Shown here: positions 1-5,729 of the stretch, piece after piece | Numbering within the stretch: the first letter of the stretch is position 1 | Layout: every line of letters starts with the position of its first letter | Source of the DNA: CAZCWX01 sp964502465 | GTDB taxonomy: Bacteria > Desulfobacterota > Binatia > Bin18 | Direction: 5' to 3' | DNA length: 10,872 bases | NCBI GenBank assembly: GCA_964502465.1 | Contig: CAZCWX010000135.1 | Coordinates: 1 to 10,872 of the forward strand | Translations under genes and position numbers: made by a program | The notes under the pieces: model-generated | Database searches by the model: none | Seen by the model: the letters and a program-made list of their open reading frames with translations, nothing else | What the model was told of the DNA's origin: nothing

Positions 1-118
1 CTGTGCCCCCTTCGGGGCCGTTACTTGTCCACTGATTGATGCCAGTGTGGGCGAGGCTAGAAAACCCCAGCAGCAGAGTGAACGCGAAAAGCCAGACACG
101 ACCCATGAAAGAGTACAT
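1..118 (-). CDS. N-terminus of an exported, probably propeller/BNR-like protein (partial)
   Basis: The reading frame opens at ATG 118-116 and runs off the left edge, giving 39 codons. The product starts with a short polar stretch, then a hydrophobic core (VWLFAFTLLLGF) and a small-residue region ending SSLAH, which is a typical Sec signal peptide. The mature part begins INQWTSNGPEGG. A W-T-x-x-G-P-x-G-G start is common at the first blade of BNR/Ycf48-like and related secreted beta-propellers, so that is the best guess at family. The purine-rich AGGGAAGG lies directly before ATG 118 (1 nt) but 13 nt before the in-frame ATG at 106. The real start may therefore be 106, which still leaves a full signal peptide. 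The export call is fairly safe; the fold is inference from about ten residues. Confidence 0.6.
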   Translation of the reverse strand, partial: MYSFMGRVWLFAFTLLLGFSSLAHTGINQWTSNGPEGGT

Positions 119-382
119 ACCTTCCCTATTTTCCGAGCAGGTGCTCCGCCTTGCCTGACCTGTATAGACGACTGCACTAGAGCTTTGGTTGCAGCAAAAA
201 AGGAGAGGGGTGAAAAAATTAAGGCGACCAGCAGGAAGCGGGGAATGATGAGAAAGAAGGGGGGGCACAGCAGGTTGCACCCCATTATAAGCTACCTCCA
301 TTATTTCAGAGATGCACAGTCCGAAGCACTGCGAGGCTTAGGCTATGGGACAAAACTCTCATGGCATGCCGTAAGGTCAAGG
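119..382. other. Non-coding stretch upstream of the exported protein
   Basis: No convincing gene is seen on either strand. Open frames crossing it have no ribosome-binding site and no protein-like composition, and one runs into the repeat beginning at 383. It should hold the promoter of the minus-strand gene starting near 118, but I could not pick out a credible -35/-10 pair. Confidence 0.5.
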
Positions 383-584
383 TGTCATTGCGAGTCCCCC
401 ATAGCGCCGGGCGCTAAGCGAGCGACAAGAAACTGGGGGCGGTTGTAGTTGCGACTTTAGTCGCGGGCGAGGCAGGGGGGACGACTAAAGTCGTCACTAC
501 GGATTGTGTTTCTGAGCATCGCAGCGAAGCAATCTTTGCTTGAAAAAGAGATTGCTTCGTCGCCTCCGGTTCCTCGCGATGACA
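383..584. repeat. Composite palindromic repeat element (about 200 bp)
   Basis: The outer arms are TGTCATTGCGAG at 383-394 and CTCGCGATGACA at 573-584, inverted copies with one mismatch. Inside lies a perfect 11-bp hairpin, CGAAGCAATCT at 525-535 against AGATTGCTTCG at 549-559, with a 13-nt loop. A second, nested inverted element is at 445-500. The CATTGCGAG / GAAGCAATCT / CTCGCAATGACA wording belongs to a family of small interspersed palindromes seen between genes in many bacterial and metagenomic genomes. It contains no credible gene and lies just beyond the end of the SDR gene, where the hairpins could also help end transcription. Confidence 0.75.
445..500. repeat. Nested inverted repeat with CGACTTTAGTCG core
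   Basis: Arm 445-463 (GTAGTTGCGACTTTAGTCG) and arm 482-500 (CGACTAAAGTCGTCACTAC) are reverse complements with two mismatches, around an 18-nt G-rich centre. Each arm contains its own smaller palindrome: GCGACT-TT-AGTCGC at 451-464 and ACGACT-AA-AGTCGT at 481-494. The same core returns at 4521-4532, so this is a family dispersed in the genome. It interrupts the larger 383-584 element and looks like one repeat inserted in another. Confidence 0.7.
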
Positions 585-639
585 GCCCCATCCTTACTTC
601 TTAGAGCTCTTAGAGGGTCACCCGTATCTGACGAAGTGC

Positions 640-1470
640 TTACGCAATCACATACCCGCCGTTCGGGCTCATCACTTGGCCCACAACAAAATTTGCCTCC
701 TCTGATGCGAGATACACCGCCAGGTTGGCAATGTCCTGGGGTGAGCCAAACCGACCAGCAGGAGTAGACAGGGCGATCGCTTGACGTACGGCGTCGGTAA
801 TCACCTGCGTCATGGGAGTATCAATGTACCCAGGCGCAATGGCGTTCACATTGATGTTTCGCACAATCGCCTCGCGTGCCACTGCCCGGGTAAAGCCCAT
901 GATGCCAGCTTTGGCGGCGCTATAGTGCGGTGCACCGGCACAGCCAGTCATGCCGCAGATTGACGCGATGCTGATAATCTTTCCCGAGCCCCGCTTTTCC
1001 ATGATCTTGAGCGCCTCGCGGGTACAGTAGAAGGTGCCGGTCAGATGAATACTGATCATCCGGTCCCACTCTTCATCGGTCAGATGCTGTGTCGCTTCGA
1101 GCGAGGTTTTTACCTTGCCGTCTTTCGCCAACTCGGCTTGCTGCTTTTCCAGCACCTTGTTGAAGCGGGCACGCGTCTGCGCATTGTCAAGGCCAATACC
1201 GGCATTGTTGACTACAATATCCAGAGCAGAGAACTTCTTGTGAATCCGCTCAAACATGGCGGCGACCTGGCGACTTTTGGACACATCAGCCTTTACGGCA
1301 AGACCTTGTTTTCCCTGGCCACACTCGTCGAGCACTTTCTGTGCAGCTTCGACGGTTAAATCGTTACAAACGATCGTTGCCCCTTCTTTGGCGAAACTCT
1401 GGCAAATCGCCCGCCCAATGCCAGACGCACCACCAGTGACAAGCGCAACTTTCCCATCCAAACGTCCCAT
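640..1470 (-). CDS. Short-chain dehydrogenase/reductase (SDR), FabG-like
   Basis: A 276-residue classical SDR oxidoreductase using NAD(P)H, presumably cytosolic; its substrate cannot be read from sequence. The Rossmann glycine motif TGGASGIG is at residues 12-19 and NNAG at 88-91. The active-site Ser170, Tyr183 and Lys187 have the usual spacing. Asp37 at the end of the second strand suggests NAD(H) rather than NADPH. Two oddities stand out: about 27 extra residues, charged and helical-looking, between NNAG and Trp135; and His142 where the catalytic tetrad usually has Asn, a change also found in peroxisomal MFE-2 type SDRs (VHLRG). The frame extends ten codons upstream, but ATG 1470 is chosen because AAAGGAG sits 7 nt before it and MGRLDGKVALVTGG is the normal family start. 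It is probably the last gene of the LLM-SBP-SDR operon, 55 nt after the binding protein. Confidence 0.92.
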   Translation of the reverse strand: MGRLDGKVALVTGGASGIGRAICQSFAKEGATIVCNDLTVEAAQKVLDECGQGKQGLAVKADVSKSRQVAAMFERIHKKFSALDIVVNNAGIGLDNAQTRARFNKVLEKQQAELAKDGKVKTSLEATQHLTDEEWDRMISIHLTGTFYCTREALKIMEKRGSGKIISIASICGMTGCAGAPHYSAAKAGIMGFTRAVAREAIVRNINVNAIAPGYIDTPMTQVITDAVRQAIALSTPAGRFGSPQDIANLAVYLASEEANFVVGQVMSPNGGYVIA

Positions 1471-1477
1471 ATGTACA

Positions 1478-1484
1478 CTCCTTT
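1478..1484 (-). promoter_or_regulatory. Ribosome-binding site of the SDR gene
   Basis: AAAGGAG on the minus strand, 7 nt before ATG 1470. It decides against the longer in-frame start at 1497, which would place this site inside the coding sequence. Confidence 0.75.
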
Positions 1485-1525
1485 CCCTCATCCACACGCC
1501 TCAAGCGGCGAGCAAAAAATCAGAG

Positions 1526-2668
1526 TCATGTCCACAACAGTCCAGGATAGACAGGCTGAGCCTCAGCGACCTCTGGCGGCCAGACAATTTCCTTCCGTCC
1601 TTTTTGCCATTGCGTGACTAACATGGGGTGTGCGGTCTGCCTGCCGGTCTGTGGGTCGATCGCGTAAGGCCCATAAAACGTGGTAAAATGCAACCGTCCT
1701 GCCGCTTCGCGCAGGGCCTTTTGCTCAAGTGAACCCACTTCTTCGATACAACGTTGCGCCACCAGGCCGGCGACGTATCCTTGCGCCGCAGGATAGTCAA
1801 TCGGGACCGTCGCGCTCTTGAGATAGTGCGAAACGAATTCCTCTTCTGGCAGACCAACGTCGACCGCATACCGCACCTGCGGCTCCCACTGACTGGGCGC
1901 AAAGAACCCATCCGCCCGCTCACGCAGAGCCGCCTTAAAACGGCTGATCGCGGCAACGACCAACCCCGCTGCCTTGAGACGTGGCTTGAGTTCACGCAAC
2001 TGGCTGCCAAGCAAGATGTCGTCTTCGACCCGGCCAACACTCAAGAAAATGTCCGGTGGATCGTCCTTGATTTGACCAAGCAGCGGCCGGAAATCTTCGA
2101 GGCCAGACCGGTACGATTGGTGGACAGTCAGGGTGAACCCTTTTCGTTGGATCCAGGCCAGGGCACCGGCGGCCATATCTGCGGCAAAGCCCGTCTTCGC
2201 GCTGAAAAGCGCGACTCGTTTCACAGACGGATCAAGCGCCTGGGTCATGTCGAGGATCGCGCACAGGTAGAGCGAGGCTGGAGTCAGGATGCCAACGACT
2301 GAAGACAGGTTGCACTCGAAAATTTCATCCGAGGACCCACTGTGATTCCACAGGACATACTGAAACGCGTCGGCCATCTCGGCGGCTGCCAAGGTCAATC
2401 CACTTCCGTATGGCCCAATCAACAGGTCAATGTGATCCTGGCGGATCAATTTTTCGACTAAACTGCGAATCTTGCCCTCGTCACTTTCGTCATCCTCGAT
2501 AGCCAGTGACACTGGCAGTTTCCTGCCTTCGCTCTTGAGGAAGATGCCGCCCGCGGCGTTGACATCGCGCACGTAGCACTCTAGACCCTCTAGCGCCTGC
2601 CGCCCGAGTAAGGCGTAGCGTCCACTCAGCGAGACTGCCATCCCGATAGTAATCGATTGTTTGGCCAT
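1526..2668 (-). CDS. Leaderless Liv/AmiC-type periplasmic-binding-protein homologue
   Basis: A 380-residue protein of the Peripla_BP_6 family (substrate-binding proteins of branched-chain amino acid type ABC transporters). Family features are the opening strand and ligand loop ITIGMAVSLSGRYALLG (residues 6-22), the helix QALEGLECYVRDVNAAGGI (24-42), and IGPYGSG (84-90) before the second subdomain. Unlike transported members it has no signal peptide: the family fold starts at residue 5. An in-frame stop eight codons upstream (2692-2690, the stop of the preceding gene) rules out a missed leader. AGGGA lies 8 nt before the ATG. No permease or ATPase gene is in the window. A cytoplasmic ligand sensor like Pseudomonas AmiC is one possible role; loss of export is another. 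It sits 21 nt after the LLM gene and 55 nt before the SDR gene, so co-transcription is likely. Confidence 0.85.
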   Translation of the reverse strand: MAKQSITIGMAVSLSGRYALLGRQALEGLECYVRDVNAAGGIFLKSEGRKLPVSLAIEDDESDEGKIRSLVEKLIRQDHIDLLIGPYGSGLTLAAAEMADAFQYVLWNHSGSSDEIFECNLSSVVGILTPASLYLCAILDMTQALDPSVKRVALFSAKTGFAADMAAGALAWIQRKGFTLTVHQSYRSGLEDFRPLLGQIKDDPPDIFLSVGRVEDDILLGSQLRELKPRLKAAGLVVAAISRFKAALRERADGFFAPSQWEPQVRYAVDVGLPEEEFVSHYLKSATVPIDYPAAQGYVAGLVAQRCIEEVGSLEQKALREAAGRLHFTTFYGPYAIDPQTGRQTAHPMLVTQWQKGRKEIVWPPEVAEAQPVYPGLLWT

Positions 2669-2689
2669 AAGTAGATTCCCTAGTGTTCG

Positions 2690-3754
2690 TTAATACTTTG
2701 CCATCACCTCACGGCTAAACTCCTCAATCATCTCCCGACCATTGTTTACCACCTGAATGGCCACTTGTTTGAGACCCACGGCCTCCAAAGCTTTCAGCCG
2801 AGCGACGATCTCCTCACCGGTCCCGGTTAAGCTAAATCCTCGGATTAAGGTCTCGTTCACATAGCGTTCTTCACCTGGCTTGAGGTAGATCAGATGACCT
2901 TCATGCACCTCAAGGTAACGACGATCAGCCGGGGTTTTCATGCGCGCGACGTATTCCTCATTGTAGCGAGTATAGAGGTCCCGTAACGGCGCAGGCAAAT
3001 CGGCAGCCACCGTCGAGCGCTCCCAGAGGGCATGCAAAGCAACCGCAACGAACGGCCCGATGCGTTCGATGACACGCGGCCCAGTAGGGGACTCGCCGGG
3101 ACGCAACACACAGCCAGTAGACAGAGCAATAGCGGGAAAATCTTTGATCGTCCGCCCGGCTTGCGTTGCTCCCTTTTCTACGGCAGCCAGGTTTTTCTTG
3201 AAGCTCGCCGGATCAGACAGTGTGGCAATCCATCCGTCGGCTAGTTCGCCCGTCAGGGCGAGCGCTTTGGGGCCATTCGCGGCAAAATAGATCGGAATGG
3301 GATCTTTCAGGTTGATGTACCCGTGATTGGCATGGAGAAATTTAATCCAGCGTTCCCGTGAACCATCACGATAGAGGAGTTCGTCTCCTTGCAACAGCGT
3401 ACGACATTGTTGGATATAGTCGCGCACGACAGCGAGAGGGACCGGCGGCAATCCCATCGTGTTCCGACCCGTGAAGCCTGTGCCAAGGCCAAGAATCGCC
3501 CGACCAGGCGCAAGCAAGTTGATCGTGGCAATGGAGTGCGCAGTGACCGGCGCAATGCGATTGCTGGGAATCGCTACCCCCGTAGCCAGTTTGATCTTTT
3601 TGGTGTGTTCTGCTGCCAGCGCCATACACGCATAGACATCGCTATAGATCATCTGCGAGTCGTAAAACCACGCATGGGTAAAGCCGTGCTCCTCAGCAAT
3701 AATAAGATCTTTCCAGGCATCTGGTCGAGCGGGATAAGCAATACCAAATTCCAT
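2690..3754 (-). CDS. LLM-class flavin/F420-dependent oxidoreductase
   Basis: A 354-residue member of the bacterial luciferase-like monooxygenase superfamily (TIM barrel using FMN or coenzyme F420). It opens MEFGIAYPARPDAW with HGFTHAWFYDSQ following, as in the Mer-like subgroup. AILGLGTGFTGRNTMGLPP (residues 87-104) is the cofactor-contacting glycine region, and IPIYFAANGPKALALTGELADGW (153-175) is the typical next barrel segment. A late GTGEEIVARLKALE helix (311-324) closes the fold. The frame extends 53 codons further upstream, but that part is charged, unlike the family, and overlaps the ankyrin gene. ATG 3754 has AAGGAGG 7 nt before it and gives the usual length. F420 versus FMN cannot be decided by eye, and the substrate is unknown. 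The ankyrin gene ends 44 nt upstream and the binding-protein gene begins 21 nt downstream, so it heads or shares an operon. Confidence 0.9.
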   Translation of the reverse strand: MEFGIAYPARPDAWKDLIIAEEHGFTHAWFYDSQMIYSDVYACMALAAEHTKKIKLATGVAIPSNRIAPVTAHSIATINLLAPGRAILGLGTGFTGRNTMGLPPVPLAVVRDYIQQCRTLLQGDELLYRDGSRERWIKFLHANHGYINLKDPIPIYFAANGPKALALTGELADGWIATLSDPASFKKNLAAVEKGATQAGRTIKDFPAIALSTGCVLRPGESPTGPRVIERIGPFVAVALHALWERSTVAADLPAPLRDLYTRYNEEYVARMKTPADRRYLEVHEGHLIYLKPGEERYVNETLIRGFSLTGTGEEIVARLKALEAVGLKQVAIQVVNNGREMIEEFSREVMAKY

Positions 3755-3761
3755 CTCATTC

Positions 3762-3768
3762 CCTCCTT
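3762..3768 (-). promoter_or_regulatory. Ribosome-binding site of the LLM gene
   Basis: AAGGAGG on the minus strand, 7 nt before ATG 3754: a full consensus site that fixes the start inside the longer open frame. Confidence 0.8.
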
Positions 3769-3798
3769 CAGAATCGACAACCTCACCGGAAGAAGCAG

Positions 3799-4239
3799 TT
3801 ACCGTCCGTCTTCCCTTTGCAGAATAGGTTGCATCGTCAGGGTTGACGATCCGCGAGCGCCAGATTCCTTTAGCAGGTTCACGACTTCCGCGTGGCCGTT
3901 TTTTTCGGCCCATCGTAACGCGGTGGAACCATACCTGTCCGCCGTACTCACATCTGCCCCGTTCTCTAGTAGCACTCGGACCGTCTCCGCATAGCCTTGC
4001 CGCGCCGCCAGGATTAGAGCGGTATACCCAAACACTTCATTTTTCGCATCGACGTCCACCCCTTCTTGTAACAAGGAACGGACAGTTTCCGTGTCTCCCA
4101 TTCCCGCCGCTTCGATTAACTGCGCAGTTGGCGTGCTCGGCGCAAATTCCTTTGGGGGGCTTTCTGGTATTGTCCGAGACCGGAATATCGTAACAACAAA
4201 GATCAATACAATGCCAATGACTATCCATTTCCAGTTCAT
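3799..4239 (-). CDS. Membrane-anchored ankyrin-repeat protein
   Basis: A 146-residue protein. Residues 5-19 (WIVIGIVLIFVVTIF) form one membrane segment, followed by a proline-rich linker (about 24-38). About three ankyrin repeats follow at roughly 37-66, 70-100 and 103-130. Repeats two and three carry the clear signatures GYTALILAARQGYAETVRVLL and GSTALRWAEKNGHAEVVNLL. Ankyrin repeats bind other proteins; which partner is unknown. With an N-terminal anchor the repeats most likely face the periplasm, though orientation is uncertain. A weak GAGG lies 8 nt before ATG 4239. It ends 44 nt before the LLM start and may be the first gene of that operon or a separate unit. Confidence 0.82.
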   Translation of the reverse strand: MNWKWIVIGIVLIFVVTIFRSRTIPESPPKEFAPSTPTAQLIEAAGMGDTETVRSLLQEGVDVDAKNEVFGYTALILAARQGYAETVRVLLENGADVSTADRYGSTALRWAEKNGHAEVVNLLKESGARGSSTLTMQPILQREDGR

Positions 4240-4390
4240 GACACTAACCTCATCTTGAGAAGATCAAAAAGTTTGGTCGATTTCGCAATACTCCAGAGAG
4301 GCACAAATCGCAACTAGTGGTCCATGATAAGGGTCTGGGGCTATAGTGACGGCTGTCGTCGTTGACTCATGTCCAGAATCTGGCAAATTC

Positions 4391-4444
4391 CTGGATTCCC
4401 GCCTACGCGGGAATAACGTCATGCCCGTGGAAACGGGCATCCAG
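4391..4444. repeat. Two-hairpin intergenic repeat (CCCGC..GCGGG / ATGCCCGT..ACGGGCAT)
   Basis: Outer arms CTGGAT (4391-4396) and ATCCAG (4439-4444) enclose two hairpins: CCCGC 4398-4402 with GCGGG 4407-4411, and ATGCCCGT 4421-4428 with ACGGGCAT 4433-4440 around a GGAA loop. The GGATTCCCGCxxxxGCGGGAAT wording is that of widely dispersed small repeats in proteobacterial-type genomes. The structures could form in RNA and act as a terminator or mRNA stabiliser for the dehydrogenase operon read leftward. Confidence 0.7.
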
Positions 4445-4520
4445 AGAAGTAGGGGGCTGCCTCTCGCAACCAGTGCACAGATTTCAGACATGAGCCTCGT
4501 CGTCTTCATCGTATGACCAG

Positions 4521-4571
4521 CGACTAAAGTCGCCACGACAGCTCAGGAAAAGTCGCCACGACAATTCGGGA
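4521..4571. repeat. CGACTAAAGTCG palindrome with two 23-bp tandem units
   Basis: CGACT-AA-AGTCG lies at 4521-4532. Starting inside it, AAAGTCGCCACGACA occurs twice (4526-4540 and 4549-4563), each followed by an 8-nt tail that differs at a few positions, giving a 23-bp direct repeat. The core is the same as in the 445-500 element, so this is a second, partly duplicated copy of that family, directly after the stop codon of the dehydrogenase gene. Confidence 0.65.
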
Positions 4572-4575
4572 AAGG

Positions 4576-5685
4576 TCACTGTTCTTGATAACTAATGCGA
4601 TAAATAGCGTCCGCCTCATCATCTGAGACCAAGAGGGCCCCATCTGGCATCACCAGGACATCTACTGGACGGCCCCAGGCCTGCCCCCCTTGCAGCCAGC
4701 CTTCCGCAAACACTTCGTAGCTGACCGGACGATTCTGCTCCAGCCGCACGAGCATGACCCGATAGCCAATCGGGGTGCTGCGATTCCAGGAGCCATGCTC
4801 GGCGATAAAAATCTGCTGCTGGTAGGCAGTGGGAAACATCGCCCCAGTGTAAAAGCGCATGCCCAGTGCCGCGACATGGGGCCCAAGTTCCTGCGCGGCG
4901 GGAACAAATTCTTCACATTGCCGTTTCGTGCCAAATTCCGGGTCAGGAATGTTTGCGCCAAAACAATAGGGAAAACCAAAATGCAGCCCCTGTTTTGCTG
5001 CGACATTTAATTCATCTGGCGGCACATCGTCGCCTAACCGATCGCGTCCGTTATCCGTGAACCATAAATCTCGCGTCTCCGGGTGCCAATCAAATCCGAC
5101 CGTGTTGCGTACGCCATGGGCAAAGACCTCGAGCCCTGTCCCATCAGGCTGCATCCGCATAATCGACGCATAGCGTTCATCTTTTTGTTCACACACATTA
5201 CACGGGGCCCCGACTGGCACGTACAGTTTGTCATCCGGTCCGAAACGGATGAACTTCCAGCCGTGCCACTGATCACGAGGAAAGCTCTCGTTCACCACCA
5301 CTGGTGGCGGTGGAGTGCCGAGGCGGGCCTCAATATCATCGAACCGCAGGATCCGGTTTATTTCAGCAACGTACAGGGCACCATCACGGAAGGCCACGCC
5401 GTTCGGCATGCGGAGACCGCGTGCAATGGTCACTATCTCATCAGCGGTATGATCGTGGTCGCGATCGACCAGCGCGTAGACCTTCCCTTCTGTCCGTGTC
5501 CCAACAAACACGGTACCGTTCGCGCCTAACGCCAGTGAACGAGCATTTGGCACCTTCTCAGCATAGACCTGAATTTTGAACCCCGGCGGCAGCGTAATCT
5601 TTTCGAGTGGCAGGGTTCGGTTGGCCTGTGCATGGGTACAAATGAGCACAACTGCTACGTAGGGCATCATGCGAGGTATCATCAT
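4576..5685 (-). CDS. Secreted PQQ-type sugar dehydrogenase (GSDH/sorbosone dehydrogenase family)
   Basis: A 369-residue six-bladed propeller of the soluble glucose/sorbosone dehydrogenase family, which oxidises sugars with pyrroloquinoline quinone outside the cytoplasm. Residues 1-21 form a signal peptide with a likely cut after AQA. His141 (WHGWKFIRFGPD) matches the catalytic His of soluble GDH. Arg193 (GVRNTVGF) and Arg339 (GRPVDV) match its PQQ-binding arginines, and the acidic DNGRDRLGDD with DELN downstream fits the calcium site. CNVC at 162-165 has two close cysteines but no following His, so it is not a heme motif. The frame extends far upstream. ATG 5685 or 5682 is preferred because of AGGA just before; ATG 5700 is an alternative with a weaker site. 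The start lies 44 nt after the putative hydrolase gene, implying an operon. PQQ synthesis genes are not in the window. Confidence 0.85.
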   Translation of the reverse strand: MMIPRMMPYVAVVLICTHAQANRTLPLEKITLPPGFKIQVYAEKVPNARSLALGANGTVFVGTRTEGKVYALVDRDHDHTADEIVTIARGLRMPNGVAFRDGALYVAEINRILRFDDIEARLGTPPPPVVVNESFPRDQWHGWKFIRFGPDDKLYVPVGAPCNVCEQKDERYASIMRMQPDGTGLEVFAHGVRNTVGFDWHPETRDLWFTDNGRDRLGDDVPPDELNVAAKQGLHFGFPYCFGANIPDPEFGTKRQCEEFVPAAQELGPHVAALGMRFYTGAMFPTAYQQQIFIAEHGSWNRSTPIGYRVMLVRLEQNRPVSYEVFAEGWLQGGQAWGRPVDVLVMPDGALLVSDDEADAIYRISYQEQ

Positions 5686-5729
5686 TTTCCTACTCTTCAT
5701 CTCAAACTGCTTTGTAAAGAGCGTTTGTC

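Larger units (their letters stand above)
4240..4575. other. Gene-free spacer packed with small repeats
   Basis: No gene is supported. One open minus frame spans much of it but consists largely of translated palindromes. The stretch holds the hairpin repeat at 4391-4444 (with CCAGAATCTGG at 4373-4383 beside it) and the CGACTAAAGTCG-type repeats at 4521-4571. It must also contain the promoter for the ankyrin gene and any terminator for the dehydrogenase gene that ends at 4576. Confidence 0.6.

Noticed and set aside
47..448. Open plus frame of 133 codons
   Set aside because: It runs antisense through a signal-peptide gene and into a palindromic repeat, is rich in Arg/Lys without pattern and has no ribosome-binding site.
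383..584. Possible CRISPR array or attC-like sites among the repeats
   Set aside because: Repeats are few, imperfect and self-palindromic, without regular spacers; no cas or integron integrase gene is nearby.
3755..3913. 53-codon N-terminal extension of the LLM protein
   Set aside because: It overlaps the ankyrin gene and is unlike the family; a consensus ribosome-binding site marks ATG 3754.
4264..4536. Open minus frame of 90 codons
   Set aside because: Its middle is the translated CCCGC/GCGGG and ATGCCCGT/ACGGGCAT hairpins, so the frame is a by-product of the repeat.
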